This document shows positions 27,354 to 35,646 of a stretch of 52,334 bases of DNA, piece by piece. The notes below the pieces were generated by a model. The model had not been told where the DNA came from, searched no databases, and was given only the letters and a program-made list of their open reading frames with translations. The position numbers and the translations under genes are program-made. Each line of letters starts with the position of its first letter. Within the stretch, counting starts at the first letter, position 1. Source of the DNA: Caballeronia arvi (lineage in GTDB: Bacteria; Pseudomonadota; Gammaproteobacteria; Burkholderiales; Burkholderiaceae); NCBI RefSeq assembly GCF_001544695.2, contig NZ_FCOM02000055.1, positions 1-52,334 of the forward strand, written 5' to 3'.

Positions 27354-27392
27354 TGCACGTTATGTCCTGCTCTATGTGATCTCTGTCCATTG
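27354..27392 (+). promoter_or_regulatory. Second copy of the bipartite AraC-type operator
   Basis: TGCACGTTATGTCC, 12 variable bases, TCTCTGTCCATTG: the same two blocks and spacing as at 23414-23452, the flanks being unrelated. It abuts the regulator's likely start codon, in inverted orientation relative to that gene, which suits autorepression. Confidence 0.72.
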
Positions 27393-27696
27393 TTCCATAG
27401 GTGCTCGGGGCGTTCAATGGCGATACAGATTTCTGTAACCAAAATCGCATCGTAAATGCGAGTGGATGGTTCGACGATGCACTACGACATCAATTGCGCG
27501 TATCCCGAAAATGTGCCTGCCGACCTCGATGATCGGACAGGATCGTTCGCCTTAACCACGCGACTGAATACACGTGCTCCCTACTTGCGAGGGTGACAGA
27601 GTCCTTCACTTGCCGGGACATACCCACATATCGCAACAAAGTCACGACAACGACATGTGCTCGTGCGACCTTTTAGGGTTCATCTCAAGAGGTCAT

Positions 27697-28404
27697 ATGA
27701 GTTTCGATTTCGCGATGCGCCTCGTTGCCGCGTTCGCTTGCGGCGTAGCCATCGGACTAGAGCGGCAATTGCGTCAGCGCACCGCTGGTCTGCGCACAAT
27801 TACACTGGTTACAAGCGGAGCCTGCCTGTTTGTCACCCTCGGCATGCTCACAGGTAACGGCGTTGCGGGTGTCACGCAGATAGCAGCCTATGTCGTCTCG
27901 GGAGTTGGCTTCCTCGGCGGTGGCGTCATCATGCGCGATAAAGGCTCGATACAGGGCATCAATACAGCGGCAACCCTTTGGTGTTCAGCAGCCGTCGGCG
28001 TGCTGTGCGGGACTGGTCATTACGGACCCGCCATTGCTGGCACAGGCGTCGTGCTGATGACCAACACGCTCCTGCGAGAGCTGAGCCAAATAATCAACGC
28101 TACGCCAGTGTCTAGCGCCGACCTGGTGCGACAGTACATGTTAACCGTAGTCGGACGTCAGGAGGATGAAATTCACATTCGTACACTGCTATCGAATGCC
28201 ATGGAATCACAGCCCCTATCCTTCCATAGCCTGACGAGCGAAGATGCGGCGGGCGACGCGTCCAAGGTCAAGGTGACGGCGACAGTGCGAATGCATCCGA
28301 AGGATCAGGCCAAGCTCGAACGTATGGCGAGCCGAATGAGCATGGAGCGCGGCGTCTCGAGCATCAGTTGGTCCGCGACGGATGTGGAGACCACCCCGGA
28401 GTGA
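27697..28404 (+). CDS. mgtC: MgtC/SapB-family membrane protein, 235 aa
   Basis: The N-terminal half is the MgtC membrane domain with the conserved GVAIGLERQLRQRTAGLRT, TLVTSGACLFV, GVGFLGGGVIMRDKGSIQGINTAATLW and AVGVLCGTGHY segments. The C-terminal 90 residues form the soluble ACT-like domain of longer members. MgtC proteins are linked to growth at low magnesium and inside phagocytes, through effects on membrane ATPase and PhoR in Salmonella. AGAGG precedes the chosen ATG. The 345 bp before it includes the AraC operator and otherwise no gene. Unlinked in function to its neighbours. Confidence 0.9.
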   Translation: MSFDFAMRLVAAFACGVAIGLERQLRQRTAGLRTITLVTSGACLFVTLGMLTGNGVAGVTQIAAYVVSGVGFLGGGVIMRDKGSIQGINTAATLWCSAAVGVLCGTGHYGPAIAGTGVVLMTNTLLRELSQIINATPVSSADLVRQYMLTVVGRQEDEIHIRTLLSNAMESQPLSFHSLTSEDAAGDASKVKVTATVRMHPKDQAKLERMASRMSMERGVSSISWSATDVETTPE

Positions 28405-28713
28405 AGCCATTCGTAGCCAGGGGCTGGTCATCGCCCGATTCCCGCTTTGGCAAAAGAGGGTTCCCAAGCTCGAACCGCTCAGACAGCAAAGTTACCTGCG
28501 GGGCGCCGTCGGTCACCCGCCCGGCGTCGAGATCAAAGAAGAATGCGTGGCAGTCTTCGGACGTCGATCGTGCGTGTCGGCGCTGCGCGTTACAAGGATA
28601 CTTAGGTAAGTGGCGCAGTCATCGTCATTCTTGCGCTTACGCGGCGCGGAATCCACCGCACCGCGCAATTGCGCTTCGTTGGCAGGCCGCCAACTCATAA
28701 GCATCGCCCGGCT
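28405..28713. other. Gene-poor stretch after mgtC
   Basis: About 310 bp between mgtC and the end of the small-protein pair. Only short chance frames are present; no motif recognised. Confidence 0.5.
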
Positions 28714-28965
28714 TTAGTGAACCGATACAGTGATCATATCGTTGCCCGGATGCGTTTCGTTATAGTTATCGACAGTTCCCTGAACCGGAGTTGTTGCAGC
28801 TGCGACTGCTATCCCGTTAACCGTCACGGTACATTCATCGTCGTTGTAAGTGGGTGCGTTCCACACCCCGCCCGCGGCGGCGGTCCAGTTCTGAACCCAC
28901 GTTGCTACCAGTATCGGGCTCGGTAGCTTCTTGGCGCTGAACGCCTTGATTATGACTGTTGGCAT
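28714..28965 (-). CDS. Small protein of unknown function, 83 aa
   Basis: I do not recognise it. The start is well supported: GGAGGG nine bases before the ATG. The product has a basic N-terminal strand (TVIIKAFSAKK), then a polar part rich in Thr, Val, Asn and Ala with WVQNW and GGVWNAPTYND, and ends DMITVSVH. One Cys; no signal peptide and no clear membrane span, so probably a small beta-rich soluble protein. It is 55 bp downstream of another small gene on the same strand, probably one operon. Both proteins end with a similar short strand (DMITVSVH, DMTVDLS), so they may be related. Confidence 0.65.
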   Translation of the reverse strand: MPTVIIKAFSAKKLPSPILVATWVQNWTAAAGGVWNAPTYNDDECTVTVNGIAVAAATTPVQGTVDNYNETHPGNDMITVSVH

Positions 28966-29020
28966 GAGATGTTTCCCTCCTTCGACATGACTGGATTGAC
29001 ACGAGGATCCTGACGCTCCA

Positions 29021-29245
29021 CTAGCTCAAATCGACGGTCATATCCCTGTCATTGATATTGCTTATCTGCGCGGTAATTGGTATCCGTCTGCCGTCGTCCA
29101 GCTTGAAGTTGGGGATCGTGCAATGACTGCCGACATTGAGGGCGTTCATCCCGGTGAGGACCGCGTCGATTTCGCCTTTCAGCCGGTCCGCCTCACTCGC
29201 CCCCAGAGCGATTCCGGGCCTCACGTTTCCGAAGAACACGTTCAT
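29021..29245 (-). CDS. Small protein of unknown function, 74 aa
   Basis: I do not recognise it. AGGAGG seven bases before the ATG makes it a credible gene. The product is short and hydrophilic, with a central helix (ASEADRLKGEIDAVLTGMNAL), one Cys in VGSHCTIPNFKLDDGRRIP, then strands ending DRDMTVDLS. No secretion signal. First gene of the presumed two-gene unit with the 83-residue protein. The roughly 690-bp gene-free region upstream must carry its promoter. Confidence 0.65.
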   Translation of the reverse strand: MNVFFGNVRPGIALGASEADRLKGEIDAVLTGMNALNVGSHCTIPNFKLDDGRRIPITAQISNINDRDMTVDLS

Positions 29246-29939
29246 TTATCGCCTCCTGCTTGTTTAGGTTGATCTCGATGCTCCACCAGATGCGACCGCC
29301 ATTACATTGGATTACTAAGCATAATGCACCTCTTAGAATAGTAGAAGTTGTACCCATTTCAACCGAAACTCCCGCGATCGATCAACTACTTCACCTCGGA
29401 CCTGCCTTCTTCTGATCCCGACGATCGAAGTTGAACAACTGCACGATCATTGCATCGAACATGCAGAAAAACCGCCCGTGCCATACCCATCGAGAAACAC
29501 GATGCGGACGCAGGCAGCGTCAGCAAGCCCGCGCCCGAACTTACGTTTCTCGCGACGAAAAACGGAGTGAAGATCTCCAATAAGAGACACGAACCGGCGG
29601 CTTTCAACTTATCTGCGATGCTAACGAATTTTCAAAATTAACGAGTGGCCGCGTTTACATGATAGGACGTAGTACTGCGAGATGTATGAATTATCTTGAG
29701 ACATTCCGCGTGCGCACTTGCTTCGGCTGGCACGAACGATCGACGCTGCCGGGCCTCATGATTGTCGAGCCCCTCTGTTCAGGTCTCCCCTCTTTATCAA
29801 CGACTCCCGCTTTTGCGAACATCGATAAGCAACTCACAAACGCGGTCACTGGTCAATACGCAAAGAGTGGCATACCTATAGTGTCTTAAAAGTCCTAAGT
29901 TAAATACGGCACCCCACACGTGTTTCCGGGTTGACGGAC
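29246..29939. other. Gene-poor, relatively AT-rich region
   Basis: About 690 bp with A+T clearly above its surroundings and only short unconvincing frames (at most about 75 codons, without ribosome binding sites). It separates the small-protein pair from a HAD gene fragment. It may hold the promoter of the small genes or be a relic of rearrangement. Confidence 0.5.
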
Positions 29940-30098
29940 TTATTTTGATTTACGATGTCCGGGCGCGACACGGCGCGCCAGTTCCGGCTCGCGGCATGCC
30001 TGAAACCCCGACGAAACGACCGCATGGTTGATCGAGCGGCTGAAGCCGGGCATCGGATCGCTCAGGGTCCCGTCGAGGTCGAAGATCCGTGTGTGCAT
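29940..30098 (-). pseudogene. HAD-family phosphatase N-terminal fragment
   Basis: A 52-codon frame encodes IFDLDGTLSDPMPGFSRSINHAV, the motif I and cap start of HAD hydrolases of the phosphoglycolate phosphatase type, then loses similarity and stops. Real members are 210-230 residues with three more motifs, all absent. It lies 21 bp downstream of the symporter gene, so the symporter operon may once have ended in a HAD phosphatase. Confidence 0.75.
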
Positions 30099-30119
30099 GA
30101 GCGTTGGGCGTGTTGCTCG

Positions 30120-31529
30120 TCACAGTTTTCCGCGCGAAGCCGGATGTCGTGGCGCATTCAACATGATGAACTTCGCGATCACGTTGCTCGACAACATGAC
30201 CAGCACGTTCACTGCGAGACACAGCAGACCGAGATTGAAGCCTCCGAGGTCGACATCGCGGACGTAAAGATCGATCGCCAGCAGTTGTCCTGTCAGAATG
30301 CCCAGCGCTACCGCCGAAGCACGCACCCTCAGCCGCAGCAGGATGATCAGCATGCCCGGAAAGAACTGGGTGACACCGTAGAGGGTTGTATTGACCAGCG
30401 TGAGCATCAGGTTCGGCAATGACAAAGTCATCACGATGGACACCAGTAGGTAAAGTGCAATCACGACTTTCGCGCCGCGTTTCTGTCTGTTCTCCGGCAT
30501 GTTCGGCAGCAGATTACGCGTGACGATCGGACCGATGGCGAGGCACAGGGCCGCAAGCACCAGCAGACCCGAGAGCGATGCGGCAGCCGCCACGAGCCCC
30601 AGCACCCAATCCGGCAGAAGCCGCGTCGCGGCAGCGAAGAACGCCTCGTTCGGCGAGTTCAGATGCAGGTTTTGGCTCAGCGCATAGTACGAGGCGAGGA
30701 CCAGAAACGGATACATCAGCATGTACATGGGCATCGCCATCTGGGTACGCCGGATCGTGTCGGCGTTCTTCGCCGTGAAGAAGAACTGGACGCCCACGGG
30801 CAGCATGTAGAACCCGAGCGCCTGAAACAACATGGTGCTCATCGAGAACGTCAACTGGCGCGTGTTCATCGTGTTGCCGACATGCTGGCTCGCCGCATGA
30901 AACACATGTGCGATACCCGCGTGCGAAGCGACGGCGATACCCGTGACGATGATCGCCACGACCATCAGGATGTCCTTGAGCACGGCGATATACGCCGACG
31001 ATCGCACGCCCGAAATCGCGATATACACGAACGCGAGCACCGCCGCGATGAGCGTCAGATAGATGGGATCGAGATGCCACCCCAGACCTTTGAACGCGGC
31101 GATCAGGCCGGTGAACTGCAACTCTCCCCAAGGCAGGAGGAAGAGTATCGCCGTGGCCGCGACCACCAGTTCCAGTGCGCGGCTGTTGTAGTGACCTTTG
31201 AAAAGATCGGGCAGGGTGATTGCGTTGTAGCGCTTGCCGGCTTCCCAGATCTTCGGCCCGATGAAATAGCCCAATGGATAGGCGAGCAGAATGTAACCGA
31301 GAAACCAGACGCCATAGGTCGGCCCTTTGGCATAGATTCCTCCGGGGAATCCCACCATCGTGCCGATGCTGTAGATCTCACCCGCGGTCAGAAAGAACAC
31401 GAGACATGCGCCGAACTGTCCGGAAGCCACGAAGAAGTCATGCACGTCCTGCTTGCTCGCGCCTCGTCTCGAACTCACCGCGAGACACAAGGACAGGACG
31501 ATGAAGCCGAGAAAAACCGCCGTTGCCAT
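30120..31529 (-). CDS. Sodium:solute symporter family protein (SSS), 469 aa
   Basis: About 13 hydrophobic segments in the SSS/LeuT order: SRRGASKQDVHDFFVASGQFG after TM1, GEIYSIGTMVGFPGGIYAKG, and the TM5 region ISGVRSSAYIAVLKDILM. Import of a small organic solute with sodium is the family role. It is preceded by a DUF3311 gene only 10 bp upstream, an association typical of one SSS branch in which the small protein is thought to be an accessory subunit. Divergent from a CodA-like deaminase and allE, so a ureide, hydantoin or pyrimidine-like substrate is plausible. Confidence 0.9.
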   Translation of the reverse strand: MATAVFLGFIVLSLCLAVSSRRGASKQDVHDFFVASGQFGACLVFFLTAGEIYSIGTMVGFPGGIYAKGPTYGVWFLGYILLAYPLGYFIGPKIWEAGKRYNAITLPDLFKGHYNSRALELVVAATAILFLLPWGELQFTGLIAAFKGLGWHLDPIYLTLIAAVLAFVYIAISGVRSSAYIAVLKDILMVVAIIVTGIAVASHAGIAHVFHAASQHVGNTMNTRQLTFSMSTMLFQALGFYMLPVGVQFFFTAKNADTIRRTQMAMPMYMLMYPFLVLASYYALSQNLHLNSPNEAFFAAATRLLPDWVLGLVAAAASLSGLLVLAALCLAIGPIVTRNLLPNMPENRQKRGAKVVIALYLLVSIVMTLSLPNLMLTLVNTTLYGVTQFFPGMLIILLRLRVRASAVALGILTGQLLAIDLYVRDVDLGGFNLGLLCLAVNVLVMLSSNVIAKFIMLNAPRHPASRGKL

Positions 31530-31539
31530 GATCGTGTCC

Positions 31540-31749
31540 TCAATGAGATTGCGCGGTGCGCGTGCCGGCGTCGCGGTCGAACATGCGCCAGCAAACCAGC
31601 AGGCAGACGGAAGTCAGCACGAACCACGAAAAGATCCATGCATAGACGAGCGGCACACCGAACACGAACCGCTCGGCTGATGCGACCCACGGCAACAATC
31701 CGATCACGCCGCCATACGGAATTCCGATCCCAATCAAGAGTTTCAGCAT
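31540..31749 (-). CDS. DUF3311 small membrane protein, 69 aa
   Basis: Two hydrophobic helices (LLIGIGIPYGGVIGLLPW and YAWIFSWFVLTSVCLLVCW) separated by FVFGVPL, the DUF3311 layout. The start is set by GGAG about seven bases before the ATG; the longer frame to 31803 is not family-like. It stands immediately before an SSS symporter, its usual partner; a second such pair occurs at 36851-38544. Confidence 0.87.
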   Translation of the reverse strand: MLKLLIGIGIPYGGVIGLLPWVASAERFVFGVPLVYAWIFSWFVLTSVCLLVCWRMFDRDAGTRTAQSH

Positions 31750-32036
31750 ATTGTCTCCGCCTTCGTGATGTTTTGTACAACGACGGATCGGAGCGTGCAT
31801 CATTCATTTTTCGCCGCCTAGTGCCAGACATGCGCGATCGATGAGTCCAGTTTGCCGATGTCAAAGCCATGCTCAAGCATTCATAAAATGGATAGGTCGG
31901 ATTTCGATATTTAATTTGTGGATATCGCGCGCCTCCTATATTTTGTATGGATCCCCCCTATCCGAGGACCGCGCAACGCAACGCCGCAACGGGTTCGGGA
32001 CGCGTTGAAAAGGTCCCGATTCCCTGAGGCACAAGC

Positions 32037-33272
32037 ATGTTCGACCGCGTCTTCGTCAATGCCATCGACGCTGATGGCAACCCACTGAACCTCGCGGTGA
32101 AGGACGGCCGCTTCGCGAGCATCGGTTCGCGGCGGCCCGATACGGGCGACGCGGAGATCATCGATCTCGAAGGCCATCTCGTGCTGCCCGGTTTCGTCGA
32201 CGGACATATTCATCTGGACAAGAGCTTCGTGGGCGATCGCTGGCGTCCTCATCGTGCCGTCGCCAGCCTGCGCGAGCGTCTTGCCATCGAGAAGCAGGAA
32301 CTCGCAGGCGCGCGTCCCATCGCGGAGCGCGCGGATGCGCTGATTCGTCAGGCCGCATCGTTCGGCACCATTGCAATGCGCAGTCATGTGGACGTCGATG
32401 CGACCACGGGACTGACCAACCTGCACGCCGTCATGCAAGCGCGCGAAAAATGGCGCGGCCTCGTCGATATCGAACTCGTCGCATTTCCTCAGGCCGGCGT
32501 CATTTCCTGTCCCGGCACGGCGGATATTCTCGATGCGGCGGTGCGTGAAGGCGCAGAGGTCGTCGGCGGAATCGACCCGACGACACTCGACGGCGACGCC
32601 GAGGCTCAGCTCCGGATCATCTTCGGCATCGCGGACAAGCGCGGCGTGAAGATCGACATTCACCTGCACGAACCGGGACAACAAGGGATCGACCAGTTGC
32701 ACCGGATCGCCGCATACGCAAAGGCGTCGGGCCTGCAGGGCCGCGTAACCGTCAGCCATGCCTACGGACTGGGCGATGTCGCACCCGACGTGGTCGACCG
32801 GGTCGCCGTGGCGCTTGCGGATGCCGGCGTATCGATCATGACCAACGCGCCCGGCGACCGTGCGTTCCCGCCGATCCTGCGGCTGCGCGAAGCAGGCGTG
32901 CGCGTCTTTACCGGCAACGACAACATCCAGGACGCGTGGTGGCCTTACGGCAACGGCGACATGTTGCAAAGAGCGATGCTCATCGGTTATCGCTCCGGTT
33001 TCTATACTGATGAGGCGTTGCTCGTCGCATTACATATGGCGACGGACGCCGGAGCCGCCGTGCTCGGACAGGACGCTTACGGACTGAAGGCCGGCAACGA
33101 CGCCAGCTTCGTCATCGTGAAGGCACAGAGCGCCGCTGCGGCCGTTGCCGCGGTGCCCGCGCAACGCGCCATCGTGCGCAGCGGCCAGATCCAGGGCGGT
33201 TCGTCCCGCTTGCAGTTCAAGTCCGGCGAAGCCGGACACCCTCACGGCGTTGCGACCAGTGCAACGGCGTGA
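32037..33272 (+). CDS. CodA-like amidohydrolase/deaminase, 411 aa
   Basis: Cytosine deaminase-type TIM-barrel amidohydrolase. Ligands: DGHIHLDKS (His-x-His), DIHLHEPG (strand 5 His), VSHAYG (strand 6 His) and GNDNIQDAWWPYG with the strand 8 Asp, the last being a CodA-group hallmark. CodA relatives deaminate or hydrolyse cytosine, isoguanine, creatinine and similar rings. It is 19 bp ahead of the ureidoglycine aminohydrolase gene and divergent from an SSS/DUF3311 importer. It is clearly paralogous to the protein encoded at 35643-36854 (shared VAFPQ, IDIHLHEPG, VSHA, DMLQRAMLIGYR). Confidence 0.88.
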   Translation: MFDRVFVNAIDADGNPLNLAVKDGRFASIGSRRPDTGDAEIIDLEGHLVLPGFVDGHIHLDKSFVGDRWRPHRAVASLRERLAIEKQELAGARPIAERADALIRQAASFGTIAMRSHVDVDATTGLTNLHAVMQAREKWRGLVDIELVAFPQAGVISCPGTADILDAAVREGAEVVGGIDPTTLDGDAEAQLRIIFGIADKRGVKIDIHLHEPGQQGIDQLHRIAAYAKASGLQGRVTVSHAYGLGDVAPDVVDRVAVALADAGVSIMTNAPGDRAFPPILRLREAGVRVFTGNDNIQDAWWPYGNGDMLQRAMLIGYRSGFYTDEALLVALHMATDAGAAVLGQDAYGLKAGNDASFVIVKAQSAAAAVAAVPAQRAIVRSGQIQGGSSRLQFKSGEAGHPHGVATSATA

Positions 33273-33291
33273 AATCCCTACGGAGACTCCT

Positions 33292-34125
33292 ATGTCAAAC
33301 ACCTACTATGCGCCCCACGGCGGCCATCCGGCACAGACCGAGCTGCTGACCGACCGCGCAATGTTCACCGAAGCGTACGCCGTCATTCCCAAAGGGGTGA
33401 TGCGCGATATCGTCACCAGTCATCTGCCGTTCTGGGACAAGACTCGCCTCTGGGTGCTGGCGCGTCCGCTGTCGGGCTTTGCCGAGACGTTCTCGCAGTA
33501 CATCATGGAAGTGGCGTCCGGCGGCGGCAGCGAGCGTCCCGAACAGGACGAGAAGGCCGAAGGCGTGCTGTTCGTCGTCGAAGGCGAAATCGAGCTGACG
33601 CTGCAAGGCACGCTGCACGTTCTGAAGACCGGCGGCTATGCGTTCATTCCGCCCGGCGCGAACTGGCAACTGCGTAATCGTCATAAGGATACGGCCCGCT
33701 TCCACTGGGTCCGCAAGCACTATGAAGCCGTGGACGGCGTGCCGCTACCCGAAGCCTTCGTGACGAACGAACAGGACATCGAGCCGATTCCGATGCCCGG
33801 CACGGAAGGACGCTGGGTGACGACGCGCTTCGTCGATAGCAGCGACATGCGTCACGACATGCACGTGAATATCGTCACGTTCCAGCCCGGCGGCGTGATT
33901 CCGTTCGCGGAAACCCACGTGATGGAACACGGCCTTTACGTGCTCGAAGGCAAGGCGGTCTATCGTCTGAATCAGGACTGGGTCGAAGTGGAAGCCGGCG
34001 ACTTCATGTGGCTACGTGCATTCTGCCCGCAGGCCTGCTACGCGGGCGGACCGAGCCGCTTCCGCTATCTGCTGTACAAGGACGTCAACCGTCATATGAA
34101 GCTGACGCTCAACGCGCCGCGATAA
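33292..34125 (+). CDS. allE: (S)-ureidoglycine aminohydrolase, bicupin, 277 aa
   Basis: Converts (S)-ureidoglycine to (S)-ureidoglycolate and ammonia in allantoin breakdown; manganese-dependent. Two cupin domains are visible (EGVLFVVEGEIELTL... and GLYVLEGKAVYRL...). The metal set is in the second: Glu207, His209, His213 in ETHVMEH, and Gln247 in CPQACYAGG. The Glu-x-His-x3-His and the 34-residue distance to the Gln match E. coli UGlyAH as I recall it (E235, H237, H241, Q275). CGGAG precedes the ATG; the upstream frame overlaps the CodA-like gene and is spurious. No allantoinase, allantoate amidohydrolase or ureidoglycolate gene is in the window. Confidence 0.93.
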   Translation: MSNTYYAPHGGHPAQTELLTDRAMFTEAYAVIPKGVMRDIVTSHLPFWDKTRLWVLARPLSGFAETFSQYIMEVASGGGSERPEQDEKAEGVLFVVEGEIELTLQGTLHVLKTGGYAFIPPGANWQLRNRHKDTARFHWVRKHYEAVDGVPLPEAFVTNEQDIEPIPMPGTEGRWVTTRFVDSSDMRHDMHVNIVTFQPGGVIPFAETHVMEHGLYVLEGKAVYRLNQDWVEVEAGDFMWLRAFCPQACYAGGPSRFRYLLYKDVNRHMKLTLNAPR

Positions 34126-34137
34126 TCCGGCGCGACG

Positions 34138-34164
34138 CGGCACGCCCTCTCCCCGGGCGTGCCG
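34138..34164. terminator. Hairpin between convergent allE and deaminase genes
   Basis: A perfect 10-bp stem (CGGCACGCCC / GGGCGTGCCG) with a 7-base loop, 13 bp from either gene end. It lacks a T-run but is well placed as a bidirectional terminator. Confidence 0.6.
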
Positions 34165-34176
34165 CCAGGCTGCGCT

Positions 34177-35646
34177 TCAGTACTGACTGCGTCCCCACAA
34201 CGTCGGCGGCGCGTCCAGCAGATGCCGCAGACCCGCCCGCCCGAACGTACGGTCTGCCACCTGCGAGACGCGTTCGAGTATCTCTCCCTCATCCACCGTC
34301 AGCACCCGGTAGTCCTCCATCAGGACCTTCCCGCCGACCATCGTCATGCACACATCGCCCGCATTCGCGAAGCAGGTGACGCGATAGACCGGCATGTTCA
34401 TCGGCATCAGATGCGGCTTGAACAGGTCGACCAGAACGATGTCGGCCTGCTTTCCCGCTTCGAGCGATCCCAGCTCATGATCGAGCGACAAAGCTCGCGC
34501 GGCGTCGATCGTGACCATCTCGAGCACCTTGCCGTGCGGAAGCACGCCCGGGTCGCGGAAGTGGCGGCGGTGATAGTGCATGCATTGCCACATGTGCCGG
34601 AACATGTCGTAACCGCGATCGGGCGCCGCGCCGTCGGACGCGATCGCAACGGTCACGCCCGCATCGATCAGCTCGGGCACCGGGCAGCGTCCGATGATCG
34701 ACATGATCGCGCTCGGGTTATGCACGATCGAAGCACCCGTCTCGACGCAAGCCGCGATATCCGCCTCGGTCAGATCGATGGCATGCGACATGAACGACTT
34801 CGAATTCAGCAGGCCCAGTTCGCGATGCGCGAAATCGAGCGTGCCCGCGCGATGACCGTCCTGCGTGATGCTCAATCCCCTGTCGCGCGCCAGCAGCGCA
34901 TAGCGCCCCGCTTCGCGCCTGTAGTCGTGCTCGTACCGCGCGACGTCCGGATAGTGTTCCGGCGCGAAGACCGGCAGCGTCAGCGCGATCCGGATGCGGC
35001 CGCCGGCGTCGCCATGACATGCATCGACGATGTCCTTACATACGTCGAACATGCGGTCGAAATCGATATCGCGCGTCACGCTGCCGCTTGCGTCGTGTTT
35101 GGTATAAGCGCGAGGCGCGGGTGGACGAGAAGGCCCGACCGCGACGATCGAGCGCGTGCCCGTTCTGACCACCGCGTCGCAGTGGCGCCGCGCGTAGACG
35201 GGATCGTCGACGCGCATGATCGAATCTCCGCCTCCGAGCAGCGACACGCCCGTCGTCACGCCCGCCTTCAGGCGCTCGAGCGCGGCAAGATGGGACTCCG
35301 TCTCCCAGAAGGCTTCGTCCGATGCGCTCGTGTAGATCGCTTCGCACGCCGCCGTCCACGCCTCGCCGTCCGCGCCGCCGATCGTTCTGAGCATCGCGTG
35401 TCCGGCATGCGCGTGGGCATCGATCAGACCCGGCAGCACGGCCTTGCGGCGCGCATCGATCACGCGCGCCGCGCGGTATCGCCGTGCGAGTGCGCTGGTT
35501 TCGCCAACGGCGACGATACGATCGCCCTTGACCGCCACCGCGCCATCGTCGATGACGCGGCGCGACGGATCCATCGTGATGATGCAGCCGTGCTCGATCA
35601 GCATGTCGACGTGTTCGTGTTCGTGTCCGTCTAAGTATTCGTTCAT
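34177..35646 (-). CDS. Atz/Trz-like amidohydrolase (deaminase/chlorohydrolase group), 489 aa
   Basis: TIM-barrel amidohydrolase: IDAHAHAGH (His-x-His), QDGHRAG (strand 5 His), SHAIDL (strand 6 His), ASDGAAP (strand 8 Asp), closing with LGSLEAGKQADIVLVD. Group members deaminate S-adenosylhomocysteine, guanine, melamine or hydroxyatrazine. The ATG overlaps the TGA of the upstream CodA-like gene (ATGA), so it is translationally coupled and this start is preferred, although the fold begins at the Met 14 codons in. The N-terminal YLDGHEHEHVD is His-rich. Last gene of the five-gene porin operon; together they could remove two nitrogens from one imported ring. Confidence 0.87.
   Translation of the reverse strand: MNEYLDGHEHEHVDMLIEHGCIITMDPSRRVIDDGAVAVKGDRIVAVGETSALARRYRAARVIDARRKAVLPGLIDAHAHAGHAMLRTIGGADGEAWTAACEAIYTSASDEAFWETESHLAALERLKAGVTTGVSLLGGGDSIMRVDDPVYARRHCDAVVRTGTRSIVAVGPSRPPAPRAYTKHDASGSVTRDIDFDRMFDVCKDIVDACHGDAGGRIRIALTLPVFAPEHYPDVARYEHDYRREAGRYALLARDRGLSITQDGHRAGTLDFAHRELGLLNSKSFMSHAIDLTEADIAACVETGASIVHNPSAIMSIIGRCPVPELIDAGVTVAIASDGAAPDRGYDMFRHMWQCMHYHRRHFRDPGVLPHGKVLEMVTIDAARALSLDHELGSLEAGKQADIVLVDLFKPHLMPMNMPVYRVTCFANAGDVCMTMVGGKVLMEDYRVLTVDEGEILERVSQVADRTFGRAGLRHLLDAPPTLWGRSQY

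Noticed and set aside
27574..27696. Upstream in-frame extension of mgtC
   Set aside because: The MgtC domain begins at 27697 behind AGAGG; the 41 extra residues are not family-like.
29386..29889. Three short frames of 63-76 codons in the AT-rich gap
   Set aside because: No ribosome binding site, no recognisable motif, and the frames overlap on both strands.
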